Below, piece after piece: positions 10,232-23,185 of a stretch of DNA of 64,000 nt (the stretch's first letter is position 1; each line of letters opens with the position of its first letter). The notes below the pieces were generated by a model that did not search any database, was not told the DNA's origin, and saw nothing but the letters and a program-made list of their open reading frames with translations. The position numbers and the translations under genes are program-made. Source of the stretch: Brachypterus glaber (taxonomy: Eukaryota; Arthropoda; Insecta; Coleoptera; Kateretidae); contig OY294050.1 of the NCBI GenBank assembly GCA_958510825.1, positions 10,083,340 through 10,147,339 on the forward strand. Reading direction: 5' to 3'.

Positions 10232-10366
10232 ATGGGAGGCATATCGTAGTGGATAGCACGTATACATAGCAAGCCTACTAGCGTGAGTTTGATACTCACT
10301 GGCGCCCATTTCCCTTTTTCAGTTAATTAATAATTGAAATTTGGCGAAGGCAATAAGTGAAAAAGT
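10232..10366 (+). mobile_element. tRNA-derived SINE, family A, 3'-truncated
   Basis: Begins 'gggaggcatatcgtagtgg' (A-box region 'tagtggatagcacg') with the B-box 'gtgagtttgatactcac', then 'ggcgcccatttccctttttc' and 'ttaattaataattgaaattt'. Compared with 42431-42678 it stops after 'aataagtgaaa'. The B-box has a T where the full copy keeps the C of GTTCGA, so it is decayed. Confidence 0.75.
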
Positions 10367-10519
10367 TTAAGTTTACTATAGTTAATCTAAAGGTATTTTG
10401 TGAAGGTAATTTACCTTAAATATAAAAAAATATCCACAAAAGATCAAAGCTCGATATTAGATAGCTCGATATTGTTAAGACCAAAACTTACGATGGGCAA
10501 AAATATTTATAAAATATGA

Positions 10520-10830
10520 ACATGAACGAACAAGAAAGATACTGGATCTCAGCAAGCAGGAATTAAAAACCCATACAGGGCTTTTAGTCGGCCACTGTCC
10601 TCTAAAAAGTTCAGAAGAACCAGAAATAGCTGACCACATTATCCGCTTCTACAAAGCGATTACAATGACAATTCCTATTGCAATGTATTGCTTGTTCAAG
10701 GCCACTATTTTTCGAAGAGCTATACACAAGACCTGCAGATATATCTCAAATAGCCCCCAAAAAGCTCTTGGGCTTTTTACTAAATTATGAAGGGGAATCA
10801 CAATTGATCAAATTGGTCGCAATGAGTTTC
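10520..10830 (+). pseudogene. LINE 3' end relic (reverse transcriptase polyprotein C-terminus)
   Basis: One frame reads DLSKQELKTHTGLLVGHCPL, matching the GLLTGHC motif found after RNase H in I/LOA/Jockey-type LINE proteins, then EEPEIADHII as a degraded zinc-knuckle region. After a frameshift, the + frame around 10737-10790 gives ISQIAPKKLLGFL, the usual last residues of such proteins. The stretch after the stop ('gggaatcacaattgatcaaa', 'tggtcgcaatg') resembles their 3' UTRs. Internal deletion and frameshift mean it is dead. Confidence 0.6.
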
Positions 10831-10899
10831 AAGTCAAGGCAATATGTTGCCTCACTTTGCTATTTGTATTTCCTATTATAAGTAATGGTTGGCGCATAT

Positions 10900-12249
10900 A
10901 CCACAACTACAAATTGTAATTAATGGTACATTTATTTTATTAGTCACAATGTTGTTTTATCAGTGTATCATTTTGATGAAGCTCTTTGTTGTTTGGTCCT
11001 TTATTTGCATGTGAATAGACATATCTTAAATCTGTTAATTCTGTTAAATGTAAGGGATTATACTGGCTATTGTCATTGCTCCACTAGCATTATTGATTTG
11101 CCCCGTAATAATACTAGATATTGCCTCAAATACACAAGTATACAAACTAGACTAAATGTCTCAGAATTTATGTGCTAAATTAATTAAATATGCCAGGTTA
11201 TAATGATTATTTTGAGGGGCAATAGTAACTAGTTAAACTGGTCCCACACCACTTGCCAAGTACGACAAATATTGGGTTTTGTATGTAAAAATAAAAGCCG
11301 AAGAAACTTTATATTTTAAAACTACAGAATATTTTACTATGTCATGACGTCATATTTATTTATTTATTTATTATCTTGACCTTTAAGCAGTTATAAAACT
11401 GGTAACAACTTGTTACTAACAAGGCATACACAGTTAAAAGTAAAATAACAGGTTAACATGGTATTTAGGGATAAACCATGCTCGATATCTTGAACTTCTC
11501 ACTGAAAATTTGTCAACCAATTTCCGCTTTACTTCAAAGTTTTAAATAAAATCCTTTCTTCTTAGTTAAAGCATCCTTTTTCGAAACTTCAATACACCTT
11601 AATTAATCCATTGCAAACGTTTCCTCAATATTTATTCCAAAACTTCCAAAAAACTGTATTTTTTCAAGACAAATTCAGCTGGATAACATTTTTTAGAATA
11701 AAATCTAAAATTTAAAAGAATGTGATTACATCCCTCGTTTGGTAAATTGCTCGAAGAAAAGTTCTAATCATTACTAATTATTTCCTGATTATTTTTGATG
11801 GAATCTAGGAATTCAATAAGAATAAATGAATCATTCCAAATAAGAATCTAATCTAGAACAATTTTCTTGTTAAATTCCAGGACTTTAGTTCATCCTTAGT
11901 TAACAAGATAAGACAATGTAAACTTGACGTAAACATAATAAAAGAGAAATCTGACAAATTAAGGGAAAGGTTTTGTACAATAAATTGGCTCCGTTTTTTT
12001 TATTTGACATTATAAGGAAAAAGGGAATAATTGCTCGCCAAGAGAAATTTTACTATAATTATAGGTAATAATTTTGCTATTACAATGCGTCTCTTGTGCG
12101 TGGGTATACTCAATGCAATTATTTGGTAATATTTTGTTTTATATGATTGTGAAAAAATTACTGTACTAACCTCTTAAGAAAATTACATTTCCAACTCTTG
12201 ATGCTATTTATTAACCTCGACATTTGCCTAGGTCAAATTAAATCTCGAG
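10900..12249. other. No gene seen
   Basis: AT-rich, with a TATT short repeat near 11358-11372. The 71-aa frame at 10963-11178 has no recognisable motif and no splice context. Confidence 0.5.
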
Positions 12250-12485
12250 CTGGAATGTTTCATTTTCTTTCTTTCCAAACGAGAATTTTATAAGCTTTAA
12301 AACGATGTATCATACGACACCCCTTTCCATACAAAAAAAATTCCCTTGCCACCTGCCACTGTTGTACCCCCTAAACATATAAAATATATACCAAAAAATT
12401 ATTTGGGTTATGTTATTTACGTGTTTAAAATTTCAAGTTAATATGTTAAGCCGTTCAAAGTTAAAGGACGGACTTTTGATAATAA
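12250..12485 (-). mobile_element. 'cagtgcggtccaaaagtca' element, one end
   Basis: On the - strand it reads from 'tcaaaagtccgtcctttaac' and 'gttcaaag..gaacgg' through to 'aaggggtgtcgtatgatac' and 'aaagcttataaaattctcg', the same order as 13458-13690. The terminal 'cagtgcggtcc' is degraded. Confidence 0.5.
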
Positions 12486-12837
12486 TTTCTTTTATTTTAA
12501 AGAGATTATAAAAAAAATATTACCTTTTTCGTATTATTTTTAAGGAAAAAAAATAATCTTTTTAGTAATATTGACAAGCCATATAAGTGATTTAGCAAAA
12601 ATTCGAGTAAAAGCAAAAAATGTGTTTTTCCAAGTTTATTTTTCGATTAAAACAATATTTTTAATAATTCGTATTTGTCTACTAATATTTAATTCAAAAT
12701 GAATAGATTTATTGACCTTCCAGATAAAAAAATAAAAAACTAAATTTTATTTAAAAAATGACAAAACCTGTCAAAGTTTGACAAAAGCTTAGAATAATAC
12801 ACAGCCCTTCATGGAGAATACAAATATGTAAAAATAT

Positions 12838-13030
12838 ACGGTGTGTTCCATTTAAAATTCAAAAGTTGGGGTAATTTCAGGTTAAACCGGAAGTAAAAAA
12901 AATACGTTGGGTGATATAACTCAAAATATGGTCTAATGGACATCCTGTAAATTTTATTCTTTTACCTCCAGGAATAAAATAGTTATAGGGGTGATCCACC
13001 ACCCGGTATAAAATACAGCCGGGAGAAAAT
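12838..13030 (+). repeat. 'ggtgtgttccatttaaaat' repeat fragment
   Basis: 'gtgttccatttaaaattcaa', 'gttaaaccggaagtaaaaa' and 'cacccggtataaaat' appear in this order here and, with changes, at 23388-23560. The remaining sequence to 13457 is AT-rich without genes. Confidence 0.55.
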
Positions 13031-13457
13031 AATGGAATGGAAATGGTCACAAACTTTTAGACTATTACCTTATCCATATATATTTTTGGGATTTTTTGTT
13101 CAATAACAATCAAATATCTTATTTCCACCCCTCTTAGGAAAATACAACTGCTTATAGTAATCTTCGATTTTTCCTATCTAGGGCAATAACTCATTCCAAC
13201 CCTTATGTTGGGGGCGTTTGTGGTAAAATAAACGAAGTAATATATTAGCACAAGCATGTTTGAGTGGAATGATTTGTTTTTAGGTTAGTTGTTTACCATG
13301 TGGAACATCAACAAGCAATAATATACAAGGTGATTCCAAATTTTAAAGAATATTTTTACAAAAAGTTTTTTTTATAAAAAAAGTTCTTAAAAGAAAGCTA
13401 CCCTAAGGCTTATAACTAATCAAAAGGAATAATGTTTTTATCTATAATATAGATATA

Positions 13458-13690
13458 CAGTGCGGTCCAAAAGTCACCCCCCCCTTTTAACTTTTGAACG
13501 AGTTGAGATATCGACTTCAAATTTAGAACTCTTAAATAAGACAACTCAAACTATCTTTTAGCATATATTTGATATTTTCAGCTCTTAAAATGTGGGCCGC
13601 GGGGCATGGGAGGACATTTTTTTAAATGGAAAGGGGGTTCGTGTGATACATCATTTTAAAGCTTATAAAATTCTCTATTAATAATAAAAC
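13458..13690 (+). mobile_element. 'cagtgcggtccaaaagtca' element, left end
   Basis: Terminus 'cagtgcggtccaaaagtcac' followed by 'acttttgaacgagttgagat' and 'tatcgacttcaaattta'. The same start is at 38911, and its complement ends an element at 25353. No right end is visible for this copy. Confidence 0.7.
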
Positions 13691-13828
13691 ATAAATTTAA
13701 ATTCCGTATAATAACAACTAATATAATATAAATTTAAACTCACCCTATACTTTTGACAAAAAATAACTAAGAAACACTTTGTATCGTATCGATCAAAACT
13801 TCTAAATCACTTAAAACTAACGTGTGGA

Positions 13829-13925
13829 CTCTACCTGTCTCTAGAGAATTCTGTTTTTGTAAACAGAGATAGTAGATAAAAAGTACCTGGACTTAAAATA
13901 TAGTACCCGTGGTGTAAACTAAGCC
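13829..13925 (-). mobile_element. Damaged copy of the 2822-2965 hairpin MITE
   Basis: The right arm is intact ('ggacttaaaatatagtaccc', 'gtgtaaactaagcc'); the left arm is reduced to a few dozen bases. Beyond it, at 13962-14025 on the - strand, a short frame LLFAEDLKLSK ends at a GTAAGT (see findings). Confidence 0.7.
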
Positions 13926-14204
13926 AATGTTTTCTAAAAATCCTGAGTTTATGTTACTTACATGATAGCTGTCTTGTCTGGTTTTTGACAATTTTAGATC
14001 TTCCGCGAAGAGTAGAATAAGTAAACTTTAATTAATTTTGAATGAAGTTTAGTTAATTAACACAGAATAAATTGGTTTTTTACTTTAATGAATTTAAGTT
14101 TTAGAATTTTTATTAAAATGTTATTTTTATAATTTTATGCAAAGTTTTTTAATTAATTATGTGACAACTTTATTAATTTTCTGTTTTTTTTACCAAATTG
14201 CTAG

Positions 14205-14331
14205 TCCACTTATGGGTCTTAGTTATGCGGGAAGAAGGTGCGACTCTGGTTTATTACTTTCCCCGAGTTTTTTTTACGATTCTCAAAGTTTATATCCAAA
14301 AAATATTACTTCCGTAAAAAAAAAATTGTAA
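14205..14331 (+). CDS. Weak candidate terminal exon
   Basis: Not recognised. A long pyrimidine tract ('ttttctgttttttttacc') and 'attgctag' precede an open stretch that reads SPLMGLSYAGRRCDSGLLLS and then SFFYDSQSLYPKNI, stopping at TAA 14329-14331. G+C and codon variety are higher than in flanking sequence. There is no donor, so it would have to be a last exon. The upstream partner is unknown. Equally it may be a fragment of an old transposon frame. Confidence 0.25.
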
Positions 14332-14948
14332 AATGCGATATTGTTACTAGTTAAAACAAACCAAGTTTCGAAGGTCAGAGAATTAAAAAGAAGAAGATAA
14401 AATGTTTATCAATTTATAAATAACAATGACAACTCCCGTAAAGCTAAACGAAATGCCACAGATTTCAAATTTATAAGTCTCGCACAAAAAGAATGACGGT
14501 TTTTCAAAGGTTAGCTAAGTTAGATTTGACATCCTTTGATCCTACATAACTCATTAATAAAATACATAAGAATATATGATGAACTGCTTTTTATCTTATT
14601 ATCGCTATGTTTTCTACTATTTTCATTTTAAACTTTAAGAACAATTTTCCAGAAATAAACTAACAGTTACTGTCGACGTTATTGTACCGTAATCTTCAAC
14701 AAGAAAACTTTGATTAGAAACATTTTCCATATTATCATAAACTGGCAAATTTTCTTAGGAAAAATTAAATAAAAACTTTTTCAATCTACTCTTAATAACA
14801 TGACTTTCCTAAATGATATACATCAAACTTTTAAAAAGATTTTTTTTTCAAAAAGTAAAGTTTGAAATGACGCAGTTATGCAAACATGTATTTTAATAGA
14901 TTTGCATTTGCAAAAAGTTTACAAGTATCTGCAATAAGTTTAATTGCA

Positions 14949-15335
14949 CTGTAAAAAATAAACTAAATATTCAGTTACAACTTGATAGGAAATCGGAATT
15001 TATTATCCTATACAATTGTACTTTAATTTTCGTTAAAAACAAGCAACTTTTCATGTCCGTCTTTAAATTTTAAAGTACGTGAAAGTACAGCTCGTTAAAC
15101 TTAGGATGAGACGTGGAAATGTATTCGGAGGAAGAAGGATAGGCGATACGCTCACCTCTAAGATCTCGTGAATTTAGCCGCTGTCCAATGCGTACTAGGG
15201 GGGCGTGTCCATTCTTAAAAGCTCAAGTCTCATCCTAAGTTTGACAAGCTGTACATTTGTATATGATCATAACTTCCTATCTATTTGTAACTAAATATTT
15301 AGTTACAAATAAATAGTACGGTATACATTATACCA
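14949..15335. mobile_element. 'cactgtaaaaa..attcagttac' MITE, copy 1
   Basis: Left 'ctaaatattcagttacaact' mirrors right 'ttgtaactaaatatttag', with 'tcctatacaattgtacttta' and 'tcatgtccgtctttaaa' inside. Related copies are at 26849-27240 and 48575-48781, with a fragment at 26080-26123. A different hairpin is inserted at 15088-15256. Confidence 0.7.
15088..15256. mobile_element. Hairpin MITE nested in the preceding element
   Basis: 'agctcgttaaacttaggatg' is mirrored by 'catcctaagtttgacaagct'. The middle is GC-richer ('ggaggaagaaggataggcga'). Confidence 0.75.
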
Positions 15336-15658
15336 TTTTAAGAAAATAAATTGTCTTGTTTAAAATAATTTAAAATATTTAGGTAAATCTGCATGACAAA
15401 ATTTTTACGTATTGAATATAATTTTTTTTAATGGAACCAAATATATCTAAATAAATGGTTTTTGTTGCCAACTCGATTAAGAAATAATTTTCATGTGTGA
15501 ATTTCCTTTATCTCCCTAATTGCCAATTCCCTATTGTTTTCTCCCTCATTCAAACTAACCACCTATTAAGCTATAATTAATTTCAAAATTAAATTTCAGG
15601 GATAATGCAAATCATACTTGGATGCTGTTATACAACAATGCATGGTTCTAAAGCAGGT

Positions 15659-15866
15659 TATATAGTTCGTGTAAAAATGCATGTCGTTTGCAAAACAACT
15701 TTACACTACGATATTTCAAGAACGCTTTGACCCAGAGACTTGAAATTTGATACAATTTTTTTCTACTACTTAAAAAATGCTGGTTACAAATTTCAAGCCT
15801 CTGGGTTTGAAATATCTTAGTCTAAAGTTGTTTTGCAAGCTACTTGCATCTTTACACGTACTATAC
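15659..15866. mobile_element. Hairpin MITE, TIR 'tatagttcgtgtaaaaatgc'
   Basis: 'gcaaaacaactttacactac' against 'gtctaaagttgttttgc' and 'gacccagagacttgaaattt' against 'aaatttcaagcctctgggt' give two long paired blocks around a short AT loop. Confidence 0.8.
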
Positions 15867-17102
15867 TTTCGATGCACACAAATCGTGCCAAGATCAAAAC
15901 CGACTTACGCCGAAATGTATGGAAAAATATTACTATTGTAATAAATTAAAAAAAAAATAAGAAAGTCTAGGCGCCACCTAGGTTATAGTTACTTAACCCT
16001 ACAAGAGTTACATGTACATATTTGTGTGAGAGATCAACTTTTTAATTTGCAAATGTTTTTGTAAAATGGATCAAAATTATAAAAGATAATAAAGTTAAAT
16101 GTAACAAAAAAAATAAACATTATTTTCTTAAAAAAAATACATAAAAAACCTTAGCATTGCTACATTTTGATACAAATACTTAAAAAATCTCAATTTATGT
16201 TATTTGTCTTTTAAGAAAATATAAAAAAATTATAAATAAGAGAGTTTGTTTTCTTAACATGATATACCTATGTATTTATTTGCCATGAATTTGGTTTATT
16301 GTCCATTAAAAAAAAGAGAAAAAAGAGAAAAAGATGTTAGTTCGTCAAAGAAAAATTACTGCGTTTATGTAAAGTAAATATTTACTCGGTTTAAATAATA
16401 TTTATTTGGATTAAGATATTATTTTTATCCGTGTACAAGATACAGAGAAACAGGGTGTTCAAATAACCAGAAACTATGTTATCAAATGAAATATCCTGGG
16501 GCAGATGAGGTGAATTAGATTAGATACGAATTGGATGGTTTGTGCACCTGTAATCCCTAAATCAATGCTATAAAGATCTATTGTGATCATCTTTTATCTT
16601 CTTTCTAGTTTAACTTTTAGCTGCCCATAATAGCTATTAATTCTTTGGAATCAGGTGGTTACAAAAATGAGACATTTGTTTCACGAGTTTAAAAAAAGTG
16701 AATTTTAAATTATGTATACAAATTATAGTATATTTAAATATCGAGATTTAGAAGCTTAAAGATAGATGCATTGCAATGCAATATTGTGTACCTTTACACG
16801 TTCGCTGCTGACATGTAAAATTTGTTCCCAGGAGCGGCCATATTTTTGAACTTAAAACAAGTGCGCACGATGACGGAATCGTCCGTCATGCGCATTGCCC
16901 ATGAGCCTAAAGTTACGTCAGTGAAGAGCGAAATAAATAAAAAAATAGACTAATAAGTAAAAATTTGAAATGACAGATTCAAAATAGCGGAAAATTTTAA
17001 TTTGTTCCTTTAAAAAAGTGGTATAGGGGTTTTTTTAATGTCGCTATTGCTTTACTAATAAGTATAATGTGGAAAATTAAAAGTTTATAATCATATGAAA
17101 GG
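15867..17102. other. No gene seen
   Basis: AT-rich. A small perfect dyad 'gatgacggaatcgtccgtcat' core lies near 16869-16890, and 'acagggtgttc' at 16452 hints at another foldback end. Confidence 0.5.
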
Positions 17103-17222
17103 GGATATTCAAGTATTACGTAACGTAAAATTTGGCCATTTTGACCCCCAATCACCCATGAAACGCGGCGTAACATTTTCGAGACCCCCACCCCCCTAGC
17201 GCGTTACGTAATACTTGAACGC
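17103..17222. mobile_element. 'ggga..ttcaagtattacg' MITE, short copy
   Basis: 'attcaagtattacgtaacg' mirrored by 'cgttacgtaatacttgaac'. The right end is followed by 'gcttgaac' in tandem. About 25 bp shorter than the copies at 2151 and 27365. Confidence 0.75.
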
Positions 17223-19039
17223 TTGAACGCTTGAAATATTGTTTTTAATATTTTGTTGCCAATTCAAATTTTTAAATTATGACATTAAATTTGGTTTTTG
17301 CAACCTCAAAAGCACCACCGTTATTCGGAAATGTGAATAGTTTTTCTTGAAGGGTTCTAGTTCATCGAGTAAAAAAACGTAGAACCACTGTAAACTAGTG
17401 TTATTAGTGCATTCATACATGTAATTCAAACTTGTGTACGACCTATTTTCTATCTTAAAAGGTAATATAAAGTCATTTATACAATCTAAGATTAAATTCT
17501 GCAGATGCTAAATTTCAGAATGAATATACGTATCATCCTCGCCAAAGGAAGTAGGACAAAAAGTAAGCAACGAAGCCTACACTGAAAAAAACAATCTAAT
17601 TGCCTGAACTTAAAAATATTTTCTGGTTAGTGCAACCAGTTACTGCGAGAGTTATAAGAGATTTTTTAACTGCGAATATTTTTATCTGGAGTATGTCAAA
17701 CTGTTCGTCAATCGAGACGTTGCATAATTTTAGACTCATTTAAACTAATGTATTTTTATCCAGTCCACGTGGACTGATCTACCCAGTTCAAACCTATCCA
17801 ATTATACCTATTTCATAAAAGATTAAGACACATCCACAAGTCATTTGTAGCAATAAATATTTACTGGACCGGCTTTATTTTGTTTTATTTGTGTTCTGTG
17901 CATCGAGCTATATAAGATAAATACGTATTTAATATAATATAATTTAACTACGCCCCTGTCTTACATTAATCTGTTTTAAATGTAAACATTCTACTATAAA
18001 TGTGACACCGACTATAACTGTCTGTAAATTTAGATAAATAAAGTTATAAAATTAGTAATTAAAAAAACTCCCTGTATGTATACATGGTCCACTACGTGCC
18101 TCCAGTATCCTTAGTGAACCCAGATTTAAGTTAACAGAAGTACTTTATACTATTTGATGTTTCCACAAAATTAGTACGTGATGTTAAAAATACTCGGTTC
18201 TCTGCGAACTGGATATATAGGCCAGTCAGTTCACTGATTTTTTAGTATATATTATCATCGTAAATTTTTGGTGAAAATGTTCTTTTGCTATTTTAGGTAA
18301 ATGTCTTAGAACATCCGAATAAACTTTTTTGGATATTTTTTTTCATTTTGCCAATAACCTAGCAACGTATATCATATAGTTACCGTTTCTTTAGGCATTT
18401 AACTGTAGAATTCCTTACAGAAGAAGTTCGTTATATCTTTGCAAAACTTTTTTGAACATCTATAAACTAGAGGATTTTTGCTTTTAAGATGTGAGCGAAT
18501 AAAACCAAAGCATTCTAAAATCCGATCTATAACTAATAATAAAATAATATTACTAATAATAAAACAATAATATTAATGTGTTTAAACGAGATATCAGGGA
18601 CCAGAGTTTCCTGAAATGCCTTTATGAGAAAACAATCTGGTTGGGTCAAAATTATTTTTATACAGAAATCAACCTCAATTGATCAAAAATTAAGCAATTT
18701 TGGTCAAAACTTTCATATCTACCAATAGGTCGTAATAACGACTGGCCTATCAAGAAGCTTTTGAGATTAAGTATAGGATTTACTATTTTCGAGCCATTAA
18801 ATAATTCATAAACACGTTTTCCTGTAAGTTTTACTACGAAAAGTTCATATAAGCTTTTTTCCTATCCCAAGTTTCAATATGGATGGCATTAATAATCCTT
18901 GGAGTTAGGTTAAAACTTTACAGGATTAAATTAATATAGTTTTTTGAGGTTAAAATCCAATAATTAGTTTTGTATATAGTATATTCCCAAAAACAATAAA
19001 TTATTTATACGATATTTTTGACAAATTTTTATACAGCAT
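17223..19039. other. No gene seen
   Basis: AT-rich with several GTAAGT-like and CAG sites, but no stretch where both bracket a protein-like frame. Confidence 0.5.
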
Positions 19040-19040
19040 A

Positions 19041-19190
19041 CTGTAGTGTCGTGATAATCCGAATTATCGATAATCCGATTAATGCGATAATCCGAACGAT
19101 AAAATTCGGACTACAAAGTACAAAATTTTGTCGTTTGGATCACCGCAAAATTTGGATTATCGAAAATTCGGATTATCACGACACTACTGT
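19041..19190. mobile_element. pogo/Tigger-like MITE with TA duplication
   Basis: The right end 'gattatcacgacactactg' is the complement of the left 'ctgtagtgtcgtgataatc', and TA flanks both sides. Sub-repeats 'gataatccga' occur three times. The TIR form and TA target match the pogo group of the Tc1/mariner superfamily. The first base of the left TIR region differs (CTGTAG for CAGTAG). Confidence 0.8.
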
Positions 19191-20164
19191 ATAATGTATT
19201 TGCCGCTTGGAGCAGATAAATATATTTTTTGATCGAAGTGAAATTTTTCGGGCTTATTATTGGTCCTAAGGGTCAACTTGTTCTTTCCATTAGAATTTTA
19301 AATTAAAAAAAAAAAAAATCACCCAGGGTTCTTTCCACCCTAATGATCAATTAATTCATGAAGGCAATAAATTTAAAGCATTAATACAGTAAAAGCTATT
19401 GTCGGTTCAACGTTAATGAATACCTTGTTTTCGGTGTAATATGGTTGATTATCAACATTTGCCTAAAATAATCTATTTATTTAACAGGGGGAAATTAAAC
19501 TTTACTTCCTGCACAAAATTTAACACATACTAAAAAGTCCAAATCAAATGCAGTAGGTATAATCTAAATTATTTTCGCCCGGATTAACCGTTTATATTTT
19601 TTCACAAAAACATGATATGTCATCTTTTTATCATACCTATACCTAGAAAGCTAAAACCGGTTATATAAAGCAGTTCTATTTTTGCATTATTAGTTAGTGC
19701 AAAAATCAGTCAAGCGTAATGTTGGTTAACACATTATACCGCATAATAAACAAAATTTATTATTTTCAAATCCAAATTTGCAGAATTTAAATTTATAGCT
19801 CCTAAGTTGGATTTGGTATAATGCGTGTCAAAAATGTTGTATGTAAAGGCTAGATCAAATACAGGGATAGTTAAAAGTACCGCATGCTGCGCCTTCACTC
19901 TATTAGGGTTAAAATATGGGCACACCCTATTTTCCAGAATCAGCTCATTATAACGATATCTCTGTTAATTACGCGTGTTGTCGAGTACACGTCAAGAGTT
20001 TCTTATATCACAGAATTTTATTATATTCCCCAACCATACTATATTATATTTATCGTCAATGCGGCCTCGTTCAGGGAGTTAGTAGGCACAATAGAATATT
20101 AGGATGGAAATTTTTTTAATTTGCAATAGTGATCTGCAAGATCCATTGTTGTTTCGTTGTGTGT
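19191..20164. other. No gene seen
   Basis: AT-rich. 'attatacc' appears in both orientations near 19734 and 19820, suggesting another decayed hairpin element. The 60-70 aa frames there lack support. Confidence 0.4.
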
Positions 20165-20440
20165 AGGCAGTAGTCGTAGCGGTTAATGCGCTCAGTTCTT
20201 AACTCATCACGCCAAAAGCTTGGGTTCGAGTTTCCGCGGTGGAAGATAATTTTTCATTCATGCGATGTGGCATCGAGACTTCTGGCCAACTGTACATTAG
20301 TCTGCTCTCTTTGTAGCATGGAGAATTGTGTCCGAATATATAACAGAACGACTGCTCTTCTTATGACATGGAGAACTGTGACCAAACACACAGTAAGACT
20401 ACTTTCTTTCTTTGCGGTATGAATTGCTAAATTTAATTAT
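20165..20440 (+). mobile_element. tRNA-derived SINE, family B (candidate)
   Basis: 'gtagtcgtagcggttaatgc' resembles an A-box region, and 'cttgggttcgagtttccgc' holds a good B-box (GGTTCGAGTTTC) about 45 bases later, the spacing of a tRNA promoter. The body has two degenerate repeats of 'catggagaa(t/c)tgtg(t/a)cc'. No other copy is in the window, so its 3' limit is a guess. Confidence 0.5.
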
Positions 20441-22759
20441 ACTTGCCTTAGATAGAGCTAGGTAGTAGAAATAATAGTTTGTTCTACAAAAGAAGAAAAT
20501 CTATGAGTTGAAGCGAGAATAAGGACCAGTTTAAGATTTTTTGGACAAAAATTGTATCTGTGCCTTACAAACAGTGGTTCAGAAGTTACTATAAGCAGGT
20601 AGTCCACAGAAGTTAGTATGCACAATGGACATTTGGCCTGCGTGCATCTGATATTATCATGCGTGACTTTTATTATTCCCCTTCAATGCATTTTTGCAAA
20701 ACCTTTTTGTTTCTTTGTGCTACTGTGGGTAGTGTTTATTACAGTGCTACCAATTCCGAAAAATAAAATTTAAAGGCCAGTATATTTTCTTTTATTTTTA
20801 TAGCACTATTAGCCAAAAATGGCATTTTGTCACTGAAAACTACCAACTAAGCATGTAGCCAATAAAATGGTGAGAAAAATCCTATAACGTTTGTGGCATT
20901 GGTAATCAATGCTCTAAATACAAGGCATTCTAATTTTATTTATTGAATTTGAGTGCACTGGAATCAATGTAACCAACAGTAGGACAAGAAAATGGCTATA
21001 AACTGCATTTTATTTATTGACTAGAAACTAGAGAAAATTTCTCAAAAATTACTTTTGCCACTATTTAATATTTAATTATTCAATATAGGACAGGGAGTAA
21101 AAGGATGACCAAAATTTAAATTGGAGAGGGGACCTTGTGTTAAATGATTAACATATTTTAAAACATAGTCTACAGTAGCAAGTTAATTTTTATTTTATGT
21201 TAATTTGTGTTAATGTGTTGCGAAGTAAAAATACAACTAACTAATTGTTTCATTGTGTGTCTGCATTAACATTATTTTAAATTAAGAGCAAATGCTTATT
21301 CGTCACACTAGCTGCAAGTAGGGCTGGTCTACAAATATAGTATGCATATTTGACTTATTTTACTTATTGGACTTAATTCTAAACAAAAACTCTAACAAAT
21401 AATGAGGTTTGTACTAGAAACTGTATGTTATAAAGTTTTCTCAAAGCCATTTCTCAGGACTTTAATCAAACTGAAAGATATTATTTTAGAATTTTCCACT
21501 TCCATGGACGTAAAAGCCATCATTTGAATAAGTAAGATGCTCTTTGGCTCTATATATTGAGTGAACTTAGGTAGACTATATATTTTTGATCCCGCTGGAA
21601 ATACATTTACCTTCACGATAGTATAGGAAAACTTTAATACCTTACCGTAAAAAGCTTCTAAACTTTCTTATTGGCTATGAATGGGTTACTTTATGTCGAT
21701 ACGTTTTTATACTTTCCCCTATGGGAACATACTTAAAATCTGTAAGGCAAAATTTTCCAGTTTTGATCCCCTCCCCGATCTAATAACGCTGAGAGTTACT
21801 TCTTTTATAAATACGTAACCCTAGCAGCCAATACTCTCCCGCTAAAATAGTTTTGGGTGAAAAATTAAACCGTTTTTACTCCTTTAAAAATAATAAAGTC
21901 CCCTCTTCCTCCTAACATACATAACTTCGTAACGCTAAGCACTACTGGGTGCGTTACATATTTTAAGTATGACCCTACTAAGATAAACAAAGATATACCA
22001 GATAAAAAGTATAAGTAGGTACCCTGAAAACTCTAAAAACAGTAAAACCAAACGTTTCAGTAACAACTTTGAGGTGTATAATAACATTTTTATGATTATT
22101 CTACAACATTATAACGCTATTTAAATATACTATTAAAATTGTAGATTCATATTATTTAATAATACAACAACTTTTCGTACAGGTTTATTATACAAAAAGT
22201 TTTGATTTTAGATACAATCGAATGAAAAATATTTTATTTCTAAATTACCCCGTATAAATCGCAATTTCAGCTAACAGCACTTAAGGGACAATAGATAGGG
22301 GATAAAATATTCAAAAGAAAAGAAGAGTACAGAGGATTTTCAAAGACTTTTGCAAATTCTCTTACCAATTAAATATTGATTTTCATTTTAGAAATTTAAA
22401 TTTTCAGTTAAGATTTTATTCATTATATCAGAAAATATAAGCGAGAATTTGAAAAGCCAGAAAAAATATATGCTTACTTTGGTTTTAGTTAAGGCCTGAT
22501 AAAAGGAAGTTTACAAAATTAGGCTGTTTTAAATTTATACATGTCTGAAAAAATACAAAGTGGCTATGGTCTAAAAATTTTAATCGATTTCTGATCAAAT
22601 CTAACCACAATGCATTTTCGTTAATAATAATAATTGGTAAATCGAAATTGAAATTGAAATAATTAGTCTGCTATTTTTTATGTATTTTAATTATTACGTT
22701 TTTACGTTTTTACAAAAACGCGCCTTCGCCAAAACTGCAAATATTTACGTGTTTACGAG
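20441..22759. other. No supported gene
   Basis: AT-rich. 'agttagtaggcacaatagaa' near 20078 recurs as 'agttagtatgcacaatggac' near 20610. A - strand frame at 21428-21660 reads KVNVFPAGSKIYSLPKFTQY onwards and looks more protein-like than chance, possibly an old transposon or exon fragment, but it has no recognisable motif and no clear splice sites. Confidence 0.4.
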
Positions 22760-23185
22760 CTATCGGCGGAAAATAAAGGGCGTGATTCTACATCACAAAA
22801 TATTACCAAAACCAGTAAAGGAACATAGGTCAGGAAACACACCCTAATAGAGTTACGACCCTTAAAAATAAGATTTTTTAATTAATAACACTAGCACCAA
22901 CGAACTAATATCTCTTCTTTCTAGAATACGCATACCGTTAAAATAATGTATCACCAACATCTCGGTTTGTTTGTAAAAAAATAGTAGGTATATTCAGGCC
23001 TGAACAATAACAATTACCAGTAACTGGTATTGTTGTCTCTGTTGATGTGCGAGTAAGACAGACGAATGTTTATGTTGCCGACGTTTTTGTCATTTTTAAC
23101 GAATGAAATGCCTATTCTAGAGATAAGAGTTATTAGTTCGTTGACTATCAGCCTTTTTATATAATTGGAACACCCCGTATATTTT
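22760..23185. mobile_element. Damaged 'acagggtgt' foldback family member
   Basis: 'gattctacatcacaaaatat', 'gaacataggtcaggaaacac' and 'gagttacgaccctt' follow the order seen at 27846 and 59109. A terminus-like 'ggaacaccccgta' is near 23170. Arms are too diverged to define both ends. Confidence 0.5.

Noticed and set aside
20540..20660. - strand frame with CTQAKCPLC and a GTAAGG at its end
   Set aside because: The acceptor side is poor, and part of the stretch is shared with a repeat near 20078.
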